64,000 bases of DNA from Thermoanaerobaculia bacterium (GCA_030431255.1 JAUIJL010000001.1:992001-1056000); one strand, 5' to 3'. Positions 52,174 through 61,442 are shown, counted from the first letter of the stretch. Notes: generated by a model not told the origin, from the sequence alone. Made by a program: numbers and translations.

Positions 52174-52905
52174 TCACACCAAACCGTGGTCTTTTTTCAC
52201 GCAATACTCCATCAGGATGCTGTTCAACCGCTCCGCGATGGTCGGCTGGGCGTCGCACCGCTCGGTGATCCTGATGGTGTAGTCGGGCCAGGACAACATG
52301 GCAAAGGCCGCAGCTTTGGATTGCAAGGTCGAGGTTTCCGCGTGGATCAGCTCGCCCTCATGGATATACAGACGGCCGGATCTCGAGCCCGATCGCACGG
52401 TCAAGGTACAGGTTTTGCGGTCGACCTCCAGGATCTGCAAGAAACTCTCGAGGGAAATACCCCGCAGGATGCTCTCTCGATTTTCCTGGACCACTCGATT
52501 GAGGGTTCTCAGGAGCTGATCCATGTCCGGAGGTTTGCCCATCACCGCTGAAACGTTGGTCAAATGTAGGAAATCGTCGGCGTTGTCGCCGTTGGTGAGC
52601 AGAACCACCGGTAATTGCGGAGCCTTTTCCTTGAGCTGCAGGAGAAGCTCCGCTCCCCGGATGCCCGCGGAAGGGAAGCGGATCTCCGACAAGACCACTT
52701 GGATTTCATATCGCCGCAACATCACGAGGGCCGATTCGGGGTTTTCGGCATGCAGCAGCGAGAAAGTCGGGTTGTAGAGTCGGATCCCGGCCTCGACCAT
52801 TTCCCGCAGAAAAGGGTCAGGCTCGACCATCAGGATGCGAGCCCCCTCGGGAATCTCGTCCGAAAGACCACCGTGGGAAACAACCCCGGAAGAAGTCATA
52901 GACAT
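52174..52905 (-). CDS. Pseudo-receiver plus PATAN/DUF4388 domain protein
   Basis: About 243 residues from ATG 52905; upstream in-frame starts would overlap the cheY-like gene by nearly 100 bp. Residues ~20-140 form a receiver-like domain, but the phospho-acceptor position is Glu (VVLSEIRFPS) where Asp is expected, and one Asp of the acidic pair is Glu (MVEPDPF), so it may be a permanent phosphomimic or non-phosphorylatable. The Lys of the fold is kept (MGKPPD). Residues ~155-243 match the PATAN/DUF4388 module (SLESFLQILEVDRKTCTLTV, GRLYIHEGELIHAET). It probably acts as an adaptor or output protein of the CheA-like chain. Confidence 0.72.
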   Translation of the reverse strand: MSMTSSGVVSHGGLSDEIPEGARILMVEPDPFLREMVEAGIRLYNPTFSLLHAENPESALVMLRRYEIQVVLSEIRFPSAGIRGAELLLQLKEKAPQLPVVLLTNGDNADDFLHLTNVSAVMGKPPDMDQLLRTLNRVVQENRESILRGISLESFLQILEVDRKTCTLTVRSGSRSGRLYIHEGELIHAETSTLQSKAAAFAMLSWPDYTIRITERCDAQPTIAERLNSILMEYCVKKDHGLV

Positions 52906-52936
52906 CGGAGGGCCCAGAGGGGATCCCGCCTGAAGC

Positions 52937-53314
52937 TCAATGGGCGATCCGGCGGGCATGGGCCGCGAGCTCCTCAAGAGCTTCGCCGACCTCCCGCTCG
53001 GTGAATGGTTTCGTAAGGAATCCACATGCGCCACGACTGATCGCCTCCATTGCCGTTTTATGGCTATTCAAGGCCGAGATAACGAGGATCGAGCTGTTCG
53101 GCTCAATAGATCGGATTCGAGAGATGGCTTGTAGGCCGTCGAGCTTGGGCATGGTCAAGTCCATGGTCACCAGCTCGGGTCGGTGATGCGCGAACATCTC
53201 GACAGCTTCTTGTCCGTTTTCGGCACGAAAGACTGAAGAGATCTCACCGTTTTGAACGCACCGCTCGATGGCGTTTCTAACGATCAACGAGTCGTCCACG
53301 ATCAAAAGATTCAT
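52937..53314 (-). CDS. CheY-like response regulator
   Basis: 125 residues, a single receiver domain. The acidic pair Asp7/Asp8 (IVDDS), phospho-acceptor Asp52 (TMDLTMPKLDG), Ser/Thr switch (VISALNS) and Lys102 (LTKPF) are all present. No output domain. Placed between the CheA-like kinase and the pseudo-receiver gene, so it is likely phosphorylated by the former and dephosphorylated by the CheX-like protein. Confidence 0.92.
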   Translation of the reverse strand: MNLLIVDDSLIVRNAIERCVQNGEISSVFRAENGQEAVEMFAHHRPELVTMDLTMPKLDGLQAISRIRSIEPNSSILVISALNSHKTAMEAISRGACGFLTKPFTEREVGEALEELAAHARRIAH

Positions 53315-53399
53315 CGGTGCTCCAGGTTAAACGCCGGTCTTAGGGCCGGTGTCGTGCAGCTGCCCGCCTGAGGTCGGCCGTGGGTGGGCCTGCCGGCCG

Positions 53400-55280
53400 T
53401 CAGGGTCCGATGGGCAACAGGATTTGGAAGGCACAAAACGTCCCTGGCTCGGAGTGGGCATAGATGGAGCCGCCGAGGCCTTCCAATTTGGTTTTCACGA
53501 GATCCAATCCCACCCCACGCCCGGCGTCGAGATCCGTTTGCTCGGCGGTTGAAAATCCGGCGGTAAAGATCGACCGCGAAAGCTCCGCTCGGGTCCGAGC
53601 CGCCAAACCGAGCTGCTGGGCCCGCTCGGCAATCCGCTGCCAATCCAGCCCCCGGCCGTCGTCTTGAAAAATCACCTCCAGCTGCCCGCGATCCTCATGC
53701 CGACGGATAGCCAGCTGGAGGGTCGCCAGCGCCGGCTTTCCCGTCTTCCGCCGAAGCTCCGGCTCCTCCAGCCCGTGCACGATGGAATTCCTCACCAGCT
53801 GAATCAGCACGTCGCGGAGCGGGGAACGATATTGGGCCGGGAGCTCGTCGGCCTTGGCCTCGGTATAAAAGCGGGCGGGTTTGCCCATCCGCTGAGACAT
53901 TTTGTCGATCCACCCGGGCATGCCGTCCCAAAACGGCACGACCTCACGGCCATTGATCGGTCGGCTGCCCTGGGCTCCATGGGCACGCCGTGGATCGGCG
54001 GACGGCACAGCGTCGGCGGACGCCGCGCTGAGACCCCGCAGCTGCTCGATCGCCGAGCGGATTTCGTCTTGGGCGGATTCCAGCTCCCCGAGACCGTTGC
54101 GCAATCGCTCCAAGGTCGCGACTTCCAGCTCTGAGGACCGCCTCGCGGCGGTCAGCTGTTGCTCGAGCAGATGGGCCTTGCGCTGGAAGCTGTCGAGCCC
54201 CACCAAGCCGGCTTCACCCTTGAGCCCATGCAGGACCCGATAGACCTGTGCCAAGCGATCCTCGAAGGAAAGGTCGCCTTTTTCGGGGTCCAGCCATTGT
54301 CTGACCCGTTTGAGCTCCGGGCTCAGCTTACGGATAAAGGCGGCCAAAGGCCCGGGATCCGCCCGCACCACCTCAAAGATCCGTCCGATCCGCTCTTTGG
54401 CCCGCATCTCCTCCGCGCGGCGCTCTTCTTCCAGCTCCACCTCACGGCTGATGTCTTCGATCTTGACCAGAATGCGTTGAATGGTGCCGTTTTCGAGGCC
54501 CCGAACGAAGCGGAAGCGGAGGAATTTGGTCGTCCCGTTTCGGGTGCGGACCTGGGCCCTCAGCAGCGGATTGATATCCGCGATCAACTTTTCGATCACG
54601 TTGGGATTGAAGAGCGTGGCCAGGTAGCCCTTGCACAGCTCAGCCTTTTCCTCGCCGAGCAGGGGCTCCAAGAACACCGGCAGGGGCAAGCCGGCGGCGG
54701 GGTCGATCCCGAAGATTTTACCGACGGAGGCCGAACGCTCCGTGGCGATGCGGCCCTCGGCGTCGACCATCATGAAACCTTCCTCCACGGTGGCGAGGAT
54801 TTGCTCCATCTGGGTGTTGCGCAGGGCCGAAATGCGTGAGTCCGCGCGCAGCAGATCGGGAAAGTCCACGACGGCGATTTCCCGGCCGGAGCCGGGGGAG
54901 GAGCGCACGACGATCGGCTCGTAGATCAACGCCCGGGGTCGTCGCAAGGCGCGACCCACGGCGTCCTGGATGGCGGTCCGATCTTCCAGAATCAGGGGCT
55001 CGTCGTCGGCGTCGAGGGTGTCCAACATCAGCTGGATCGGTCGCGGGTCAAAGACCTCGTGGCCGAAGTTGCGGCTGACCAGCCGAAGGTATTGGCCGCG
55101 GGAAAGCACGAATCGGACTCGCCCCGCTTTGGTCACGACGATACCGGGCAGGTCGGGATCGGACTCGAAGAGACGTCCCGCTTCTTTACCCCGGCTTTCA
55201 ACGTCCAGGGTCAGCCCGTAGGCCGGTAGCTCGGCAAGGGTCGATTGCGGCGTGAGCCGCTGAATGAATGCTTCGGCCAT
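53400..55280 (-). CDS. CheA-like hybrid PAS/Hpt histidine kinase without CheW domain
   Basis: 626 residues. The N-terminal ~170 residues include a CBS-like stretch, then a PAS domain (~165-290). An Hpt domain carries the phospho-acceptor His351 in VLHGLKGEAGLVG. The C-terminal CheA-type ATPase has LVRNSIVHGLEEPELRR, DDGRGLD, FTAGFSTAEQ and GRGVGLDLVKTKLEGLGGSI. Both the CheA dimer domain and the CheW-like P5 domain appear to be missing, and no receptor gene is nearby. It heads the operon with CheY-like, pseudo-receiver/PATAN, CheX-like and an unknown protein. Soluble. The stimulus is probably sensed by its own PAS domain or by the N-terminal region. Confidence 0.82.
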   Translation of the reverse strand: MAEAFIQRLTPQSTLAELPAYGLTLDVESRGKEAGRLFESDPDLPGIVVTKAGRVRFVLSRGQYLRLVSRNFGHEVFDPRPIQLMLDTLDADDEPLILEDRTAIQDAVGRALRRPRALIYEPIVVRSSPGSGREIAVVDFPDLLRADSRISALRNTQMEQILATVEEGFMMVDAEGRIATERSASVGKIFGIDPAAGLPLPVFLEPLLGEEKAELCKGYLATLFNPNVIEKLIADINPLLRAQVRTRNGTTKFLRFRFVRGLENGTIQRILVKIEDISREVELEEERRAEEMRAKERIGRIFEVVRADPGPLAAFIRKLSPELKRVRQWLDPEKGDLSFEDRLAQVYRVLHGLKGEAGLVGLDSFQRKAHLLEQQLTAARRSSELEVATLERLRNGLGELESAQDEIRSAIEQLRGLSAASADAVPSADPRRAHGAQGSRPINGREVVPFWDGMPGWIDKMSQRMGKPARFYTEAKADELPAQYRSPLRDVLIQLVRNSIVHGLEEPELRRKTGKPALATLQLAIRRHEDRGQLEVIFQDDGRGLDWQRIAERAQQLGLAARTRAELSRSIFTAGFSTAEQTDLDAGRGVGLDLVKTKLEGLGGSIYAHSEPGTFCAFQILLPIGP

Positions 55281-55402
55281 GATCGCGCAGGGGGAGGCAG
55301 CAAGAGCACCGCCCGGCGACGACCATCAGACCGAAGAAAGATGAAGAATCTATGGAGACGGGATCAATTTAATTGCCTAAAGCGCTATCACCTAAAGCGC
55401 AT

Positions 55403-56296
55403 TCAATAGTGCCAAGGAAAACGGGAGAAGTCCCGCTCTCGCTTCTCCACGAAGTGGTCGCGGCCTTCTTCGGCTTCTTCGGTCATATAGGCCAGTCTCG
55501 TGGCCTCGCCGGCGAAGATCTGCTGGCCGACCATGCCGTCGTCCACGGCGTTGAAGGCGAATTTGAGCATGCGCATGGCGGTGGGGCTCTTGGAGTTGAT
55601 TTCCCGCGCCCATTCGAGGGCGAAGTCTTCGAGCTCTCGGTGGTCCACGACCGCGTTGACCATGCCCATCTGGTGGGCCTCTTCCGCGGAATAGTCGGCG
55701 CCGATGAAGAAAATCTCCCTGGCTCGCTTCTGTCCCACCTGGCGGGCTAATAAAGCGGAACCGTAGCCACCGTCGAAGCTCGCCACGTCGGCATCGGTTT
55801 GCTTGAAGATGGCGTGCTGCCGGCTCGCCAACGTCATGTCACAAACCACATGCAGGCTGTGCCCACCGCCCACGGCCCAGCCCGGCACCACGGCGATCAC
55901 CACCTTGGGCATGAAACGAATCAAGCGTTGCACCTCGAGAATGTGAAGGCGGCCGACCCGTCCGGGATCCGAGCTGCCCCCGGCATCGACATATTGGTAG
56001 CCGTCCTTGCCGCGAATCCGTTGGTCACCGCCGGAGCAAAAGGCCCAACCCCCGTCCTTCGGCGACGGTCCGTTGCCGGTCAACAACACGCAGCCCACAT
56101 CCGTGGTCTGGCGCGCGTGGTCCAACGCCGTATAAAGCTCGTCGACCGTGGGTGGGCGGAAGGCGTTTCGAACCTCGGGCCGATTGAAAGCGATGCGCAC
56201 CGTTCCATGGGCTTTGGCCCGATGGTAGGTGATGTCCTTGAAATCGAAACCCGGCACCTCTTGCCACTTCTCGGGGTCGAAGATTTCCGAAACCAT
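55403..56296 (-). CDS. menB: 1,4-dihydroxy-2-naphthoyl-CoA synthase
   Basis: 297 residues, crotonase fold. Typical MenB features are FNRPEVRNAFRPPTVDELY, GGWAFCSGGDQRIRG (oxyanion and bicarbonate/substrate region), VPGWAVGGGHSLHVVCDMT, and SFDGGYGSALLARQVGQK with the catalytic aspartate of the group, and the C-terminal EGRDHFVEKRERDFSRFPWH. It cyclises O-succinylbenzoyl-CoA in menaquinone biosynthesis. A GAGGAG ribosome-binding site precedes the start. It is the last gene of a minus-strand series with glycosyltransferases, an unusual context since no other men gene is nearby. Confidence 0.92.
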   Translation of the reverse strand: MVSEIFDPEKWQEVPGFDFKDITYHRAKAHGTVRIAFNRPEVRNAFRPPTVDELYTALDHARQTTDVGCVLLTGNGPSPKDGGWAFCSGGDQRIRGKDGYQYVDAGGSSDPGRVGRLHILEVQRLIRFMPKVVIAVVPGWAVGGGHSLHVVCDMTLASRQHAIFKQTDADVASFDGGYGSALLARQVGQKRAREIFFIGADYSAEEAHQMGMVNAVVDHRELEDFALEWAREINSKSPTAMRMLKFAFNAVDDGMVGQQIFAGEATRLAYMTEEAEEGRDHFVEKRERDFSRFPWHY

Positions 56297-56329
56297 TCCG
56301 TCTCCTCTCGATCTATGGGCACACCCGAG

Positions 56330-58939
56330 TCAACGCAAGGGCATGGTGTATTTCTTTTCCGCCCCGTTGCGACGCAGGATCTCCAGCAGCAGCTGCTTGA
56401 TCTTCGCGCCGACGCGCTCGGGGCTGAGCAAGTCGATGATGTCCCTCTGAGCCCGCTCGACGATCAAGGCCCGTTCTCGGTCGTTCGCCACCAGGCGCCT
56501 CAGCTGCTCCGCGGCATGATCGACGTCGGCGTCGGCCCACCGGCTGCCGGCGGGGTAGGGGCCGACATCCTGCTCCAGGGTGACCAACCGGTAGCGGATG
56601 GGATAGCCGTTGTTGACGTTGAAGAAATCCGTCACACCGGAATACGGCGTGGCGACCACCGGCTTGCGGTGGATCATGGCCTCGGCCAGGGTCAGACCGA
56701 AACCTTCGGAGCGATGCAGGGAGATGTAAGCATCCGCCAGACGGGTCAAAGCCTCCACCTGCTCCGACGAGTAATAGTCGTCGATTAGACGAATATTGGT
56801 CGCTCCACCGATTTCGGCCTGCAATCGGTCATAGGCCTCGGGGGCGAAGTCTTTTTGGGACGTCTTCAACACCAAGATCTTGTCCTTGGAGTCACCGAAA
56901 GCTTGCTTGAACGCCCGCACCGTGGCCACGGGATTCTTGCGCTCGGCATAGGACAGGAAGCTGAACATGAAGAGGAAGACAAAACCGTCCGACGGTAGGT
57001 CCAGCTCACGTCGCATTGCGTCGACGGCTCCGTCGTCCTCCGCCGGCTCGGGCTGCTTCGCCACGGGCAGAGGGATCCGACGGACGGGAATGGGAGAGAC
57101 GGCGCTGATGGCATCGACACAGAAGCTGCTGGGGGTCCAGATCTCATCGTAGAGCTCAAAGGCTCCGCGCAAGTTTTCCGGGAATTGCTCTTGCTCCCAG
57201 AGCCAAAGGCCGATGTTGTAACGTCCGTGGTAGACCCCGGCCCCGAGATGTCCACGCACGGCCGGCGCCTGATCGGCGTTGACCACGAAAAGATTGACAC
57301 CGTGGCTGAAGTCGCTGATCGCCCCGGCGAAGCTCGCGTCTCGACGGCGGGCCACGACCCCGAGCTCGACGGTGTGGGGTGACACCGGGATGCCCACTGC
57401 TCGACAAGCGTCGACCAATGAGCGCCCGGCCTGACCCATGCCGGTTTCGGCGTCGAGATAACCCACCAAGTTGAGCCCCAGGGACTCGAGATCCACCGAC
57501 GGGCCGGTCGTCCCGGATTCCATGCCCGAGGTCGCCGGCGACGGAGCCTTGCGCAAGCGGGCTCTGAGCCGACGGGAGCGCTCGGGTCCCAGGCTCCGTT
57601 TGAGCAGCGTTTTGGCCTGTTTGCCCAAAGCCGAATGGTAGATCCGTTTGAGACTGTGACGGGCCCGCCGTTTGAGCCCGCCCGGCGTCAGCCAGTCCCC
57701 GGGGTGTAGATCGAGCCCTTGCAAGAGGTCATCGTCGATGTTCAGCTCGTGTCGCCCGTATTCCGCCAACCAAGCCGAATAGGCGGCCCAACCGGGTTGC
57801 CGCAGGATGTCGCCGAAGTGCAGATCGGTCCGACTCTGGTAGAGATGGTGAAGCAGCCGCGATGCCGAGGAGCCCGCTGCCGACCGGCCGGCAGCCGGTT
57901 GGTTGAGCCAATCGAAAAAGGAGCTTGAGCCACCGGTGGTGAAGGGGTCGTCGAAGGCGGCCTGTTCTTCCGGTGTCAGACCGTGGAAGAGCGAGCGGGC
58001 GGCGTCGGGAATGCGCACTCCGTTGTCGAATCGGGCGAAAGCATAGGGCCACGGACGGCATTCGAAATATCCGGCTCGGATCACCTTATCCGCGTATTCC
58101 CGGTAGAGAAGCGCGGCGTCGCCGATATCGGAAAGCTCGAAGCGATCCTGATGTTTCGAAACGCCGTCCAGGCTCTCCGGACGAATGCCGCTGAAATGGA
58201 AAAAGATCAAGGGCTTGCCGTTGGATTTGGGACCATCGGGCTCGACGGTGACCCGGCGTCCGTGCAAATTCCAATAGGCTACGTTGTAACCCGGATGGTT
58301 GAGCACGAAGACTTCCCCGTTCTCTCCTCCGAATAACCCGGGCGCCAAGTCCATCCATTTTTGATCCACAAAAAGGCCGTCGGCGATGCGCACCACGCAT
58401 TTGTCGTAGAGGCGATCTTGCCACCAGCGCAGCAAGCGCAGGCTGGTCTCGGTGCTCCGCAGGGCCACGAAGCCGAGGTTGTAGGAGCCGGATTGCAGAA
58501 TGGCCTGCTCGCCGGGAAAGGCCTCGTCCTCGATCGGATGGGTCAGGTGAGGGGTGAGCACCACGGAATGCCGCTCGACGAGCCGGGCCAAGTCGTCGAG
58601 GCTGCCGGTGATCATGATGTCCGGATCGAAGTAGACCAAATTCGGCAGGTCGTAGCCCTGGATCAAGTGCTCGAGGAAGAAGGGCTTGACCGCCGTATTG
58701 CATTCCAGAAGCGTGTATTTGAACAGGAAGGCATCCCGGCGGGGAATATTGGGCAGGTCCTCAGCCTCGAAGAGGGTGAACGACTCCGCCTCGGGATCGA
58801 TGGCGCCGTCGTTGCGATCCACCAGTAGGACGAAGAATCGTCCTCCGGGATGATGCTGCAGAAACGAGTCGCACAACACCCGCGCATAGCAGATGTAATT
58901 CTTCGACACGATCGTGCAGGCATGGAGAGGTGTCGTCAT
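56330..58939 (-). CDS. Bifunctional glycosyltransferase, GT-A fused to GT4-type GT-B
   Basis: 869 residues. The N-terminal ~300 residues are a GT-A-like domain (ACTIVSKNYICYARVLCDSF; the DxD motif is in LVYFDPDIMITG). A linker of about 150 residues carries several basic stretches. Residues ~490-869 are a GT-B domain of the GT4 type: GYLDAETGMGQAGRS at the start and FGLTLAEAMIHRKPVVATPY as the sugar-nucleotide loop. Two activities in one chain would transfer two sugars in succession to a glycan such as LPS, capsule or a glycoprotein. Probably co-transcribed with the GT4 gene and menB. Confidence 0.82.
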   Translation of the reverse strand: MTTPLHACTIVSKNYICYARVLCDSFLQHHPGGRFFVLLVDRNDGAIDPEAESFTLFEAEDLPNIPRRDAFLFKYTLLECNTAVKPFFLEHLIQGYDLPNLVYFDPDIMITGSLDDLARLVERHSVVLTPHLTHPIEDEAFPGEQAILQSGSYNLGFVALRSTETSLRLLRWWQDRLYDKCVVRIADGLFVDQKWMDLAPGLFGGENGEVFVLNHPGYNVAYWNLHGRRVTVEPDGPKSNGKPLIFFHFSGIRPESLDGVSKHQDRFELSDIGDAALLYREYADKVIRAGYFECRPWPYAFARFDNGVRIPDAARSLFHGLTPEEQAAFDDPFTTGGSSSFFDWLNQPAAGRSAAGSSASRLLHHLYQSRTDLHFGDILRQPGWAAYSAWLAEYGRHELNIDDDLLQGLDLHPGDWLTPGGLKRRARHSLKRIYHSALGKQAKTLLKRSLGPERSRRLRARLRKAPSPATSGMESGTTGPSVDLESLGLNLVGYLDAETGMGQAGRSLVDACRAVGIPVSPHTVELGVVARRRDASFAGAISDFSHGVNLFVVNADQAPAVRGHLGAGVYHGRYNIGLWLWEQEQFPENLRGAFELYDEIWTPSSFCVDAISAVSPIPVRRIPLPVAKQPEPAEDDGAVDAMRRELDLPSDGFVFLFMFSFLSYAERKNPVATVRAFKQAFGDSKDKILVLKTSQKDFAPEAYDRLQAEIGGATNIRLIDDYYSSEQVEALTRLADAYISLHRSEGFGLTLAEAMIHRKPVVATPYSGVTDFFNVNNGYPIRYRLVTLEQDVGPYPAGSRWADADVDHAAEQLRRLVANDRERALIVERAQRDIIDLLSPERVGAKIKQLLLEILRRNGAEKKYTMPLR

Positions 58940-58978
58940 CCGGTGCTTCCGTCCTTCATCCTGAGGGCCTGCCGGTCT

Positions 58979-60100
58979 CTATGAGATCTCGGCTCCAGAT
59001 TGCAGGATCAGGTCCAAGAGCTTGGCGGCCGAGGCCTGCCAAGAAAATAGAGCCGCGCGGGCGGGACCGCGAGCGGCCAGCTCTTTTCGTTTCTGAGGTC
59101 TCGCGAGCAAATCCGCGAGGGCTGAGGATATGACCTCGGGCCGCTCCGGATCCACCCATTCCGCCGCATTTCCCACCACCTCGGGCAAAGAAGAGGTGTT
59201 GGAGACCAAAACCGCCGCGCCGCAGGCCAATGCTTCCGCCGCCGGCAAGCCGAAACCTTCCGCTAAGGAAGGATAAGCAAAGACCGCGGCGCCGTTGTAC
59301 AGCGCCAACAAGTCGGGCTCGCTGACCCGGCCGAGCAGCCGAACGTGGGGATCACGGCTCAGGCGCGCGAGCAAGTCCTCGTTTTTCCAACCCTGGCTGC
59401 CGGCCAAGACCAGTGGGAATTGGCGGCGCAAGGGCTCCGGCAGCTGTTGGTGAGCGGTCAGCAGTCGGTCCAGGTTCTTGCGTGGCTCGAAGGATCCGAC
59501 GCTCAGCACAAAGCGCTCCATCTCCAAGCCGAAGCTCTCGTGCAGTGTCTCCGCCACCTGATCCGGAGCCGTGGGGCGCCAGAACGGGCTGACCCCGTTG
59601 TGGATGACCGTCACGGAAGAGCCTTCCGGCAACCACGGGCCGAGCACGTCCGCGGTGGCCTGGGAAACCGCCAAGTATCGACACTCGGTGATCAACGCGG
59701 CCCGCAACAAACCCTCCAAGCAGTGGAGCCGATTCGCTTCGGTGTGGCAGTGGGGGTGGGTGAGGAACGTCAGGTCATGGACCACAAAGAAAAGCACGCC
59801 CTGCAATCCGGTCGGCACCGCCCAAGCGGAGGAAACCATGGGCGTCGCGGATCCCGTGGGCTCGGAGCTTGAGTCTTTCTCGTCTCCCGGCCACTGAAAG
59901 AGATCCGCCGCGTCACCCATGGCCGTTCGGATTTGCTCGCCATCTCGATCGCTCCAAGGGCTGGTCAAGGAGAGAGCCCGTAGCCGGAGCGGAGCTTTTC
60001 GATCCTGGATCTGCGTGACCAGGGCGCGGCCCATCTCCCGCTGCCAAGTGCCGATACCGTCGGCGTGATGGGCTTTGGAAAGATCGAATCCGACGTCCAT
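58979..60100 (-). CDS. GT4-family glycosyltransferase
   Basis: 373 residues from ATG 60100; longer in-frame starts lie inside the upstream gene. It begins MDVGFDLSKAHHADGIGTWQ, and the GT-B core shows HNGVSPFWRP, LSVGSFEPRKNLDRLLTAH, VRLLGRVSEPDLLALYNGA and FAYPSLAEGFGLPAAEALAC, the EX7E region of GT4. It overlaps the small membrane gene by one base (TGATG), placing it in the operon with the phosphodiesterase and the two-domain glycosyltransferase. Confidence 0.88.
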   Translation of the reverse strand: MDVGFDLSKAHHADGIGTWQREMGRALVTQIQDRKAPLRLRALSLTSPWSDRDGEQIRTAMGDAADLFQWPGDEKDSSSEPTGSATPMVSSAWAVPTGLQGVLFFVVHDLTFLTHPHCHTEANRLHCLEGLLRAALITECRYLAVSQATADVLGPWLPEGSSVTVIHNGVSPFWRPTAPDQVAETLHESFGLEMERFVLSVGSFEPRKNLDRLLTAHQQLPEPLRRQFPLVLAGSQGWKNEDLLARLSRDPHVRLLGRVSEPDLLALYNGAAVFAYPSLAEGFGLPAAEALACGAAVLVSNTSSLPEVVGNAAEWVDPERPEVISSALADLLARPQKRKELAARGPARAALFSWQASAAKLLDLILQSGAEIS

Positions 60101-60423
60101 CAACTTTTGGTAGCGCTTTCGGGCGAGCGGAGGTCTTGAAGGTAGGTTTCGAGCTCGTCGGCGACTTCCGGCTTCAGTCGGCCGCCGCGGGCACCGGCAC
60201 GCACCAGATCCGATAAATGCTCGATCCGGTCCCGGGTGATCCATTGCTCCAAGCGGGCGTCCAGCTCATCGCAACGAAGAGCCAGGAGCTCGTCCTGCTC
60301 CTGGAGCTGTCGCGACCGGCCTTGGAGCTTGCCGGCGACGGCCCTAGCCATGAAGCTCAGGGCGACCAAGGCCGCGACGGCGATGGCTGCCATCCCAAGC
60401 AGCAGTGTCGATTCTGAGCTCAT
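60100..60423 (-). CDS. Small single-pass membrane protein with coiled coil
   Basis: 107 residues from ATG 60423 (ATGA overlap with the phosphodiesterase stop). One N-terminal helix (LLLGMAAIAVAALVALSFM) is followed by a charged helical region (LQGRSRQLQEQDELLALRCD, ELDARLEQWI) likely to be a coiled coil. No known family. The gene sits between the phosphodiesterase and glycosyltransferase genes and overlaps both, which supports real translation. Possible membrane scaffold. Confidence 0.6.
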   Translation of the reverse strand: MSSESTLLLGMAAIAVAALVALSFMARAVAGKLQGRSRQLQEQDELLALRCDELDARLEQWITRDRIEHLSDLVRAGARGGRLKPEVADELETYLQDLRSPESATKS

Positions 60424-60881
60424 GGGAGCTCCACGGAGAAGATCTCCGGGATCACCCGAGGGCCGTCGATGGTGACCACCGCCACGGTCAAAGGAAGGTG
60501 AAAACGTCGCGGACCGGCCGCCCCGGGATTCAGCCAAAGGGTGCGTCCCCGCCACTCGAGCTCCGGTCGATGGCTGTGGCCGTAGACGATCAGCTGGGCC
60601 GAGCTCTGCCAATCCACGGGCACATGCTCCCGTTGGTGAATCATGCGATAGGCGACCTCTTCGGCGGAGCCCGAGACCACCGCGGGTAAGGCGCTCAGGC
60701 GCTCACCGAAATCCGTATTGCCGCGCACGGCGTCCGTCGGCGCGATCTCGCTCAGTCGGTCGAGGATCGTGGGGTCGCCCACGTCCCCCGCGTGCAGGAT
60801 TCGGTCGCAACCCGCCAGTTGCTCCAGCACCCGGGGGCGCAATTGGCCGTGTGTGTCGGAAACGATGCCCAAGCGGATCAT
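60420..60881 (-). CDS. YfcE/MJ0936-type metallophosphoesterase
   Basis: 153 residues. Metal-binding motifs in order: SDTHG (Asp9, His11), HAGDVGD, RGNTD, and YGHSHRPE, the GHxH block. The family hydrolyses phosphodiesters such as bis-pNPP, with an unknown natural substrate. It is first in the minus-strand series leading to the glycosyltransferases and menB. Cytoplasmic. Confidence 0.9.
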   Translation of the reverse strand: MIRLGIVSDTHGQLRPRVLEQLAGCDRILHAGDVGDPTILDRLSEIAPTDAVRGNTDFGERLSALPAVVSGSAEEVAYRMIHQREHVPVDWQSSAQLIVYGHSHRPELEWRGRTLWLNPGAAGPRRFHLPLTVAVVTIDGPRVIPEIFSVELP

Positions 60882-60961
60882 GGCCGCATCTTATACCGGA
60901 CTCGGTACCGGGCTTGACGGTCGATTCGGCGTTTCAGGGCCGTCACCTCACGACCCGCAGA

Positions 60962-60989
60962 GTGACCGGATGGGAAAGGGGATTATGTT
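60962..60989 (+). promoter_or_regulatory. Possible promoter of the STAS gene
   Basis: GTGACC (60962-60967), 16-bp spacer, TATGTT (60984-60989) in the 207-bp divergent gap before the GTG start at 61089. Confidence 0.35.
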
Positions 60990-61088
60990 AGAGTTGCGAC
61001 GTTCCCAGAAGCCCCGGTTCGACCGAGCGAGCTCCACAGAGGCCGGCTTTCCGACGACTCTATTTTTCCCAATGGACGATTCCTCGAC

Positions 61089-61442
61089 GTGATCATCGAT
61101 AAGCGACGGGTGGACGAGATGGTGCTCCTGAGCGTGGAAGGCATCATCAAGCTCGGCCAGAGTGCCGAGTTTTTGGTTCAAAGCCTGGAAAGGACTTTGG
61201 AGCGGGACGAAGGACATGTGCTCCTGGATCTGTCGAAGATCAACTACATCGATTCGACGGGCATCGGTGAGCTGGTGGGATATCTCTCTCGCTTTGCCGA
61301 GCGGGACCGGAAGCTGATCCTGGTTTCGCCCTCAGACCGCATCTGCAAGCTGTTGAAGGTCGCCCAAATCGACCAGCTCTTTCCAACCTACCCCGACTTG
61401 GATGCCGCATTGAGTGCGGAAGGCTCCGCCGCGCAGAGCTGA
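61089..61442 (+). CDS. STAS-domain anti-sigma factor antagonist
   Basis: 117 residues from GTG 61089. The STAS fold is complete, and the phosphorylation loop is INYIDSTGIGELVG with Ser56 as the predicted phosphosite, as in SpoIIAA/RsbV. It would bind and sequester an anti-sigma kinase until phosphorylated, and be restored by an RsbU-type phosphatase. The phosphatase encoded at 34665-36014 is a candidate but is 25 kb away. No kinase lies nearby. Confidence 0.9.
   Translation: MIIDKRRVDEMVLLSVEGIIKLGQSAEFLVQSLERTLERDEGHVLLDLSKINYIDSTGIGELVGYLSRFAERDRKLILVSPSDRICKLLKVAQIDQLFPTYPDLDAALSAEGSAAQS

Noticed and set aside
52906-53034. Long N-terminal extension of the pseudo-receiver protein
   Set aside because: It would overlap the CheY-like gene by about 100 bp and its residues look like low-complexity read-through; ATG 52905 is more economical.
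60101-60244. N-terminal extension of the GT4 glycosyltransferase
   Set aside because: Residues upstream of the MDVGFDLSK start are Arg/Pro-rich shadow translation of the preceding gene.
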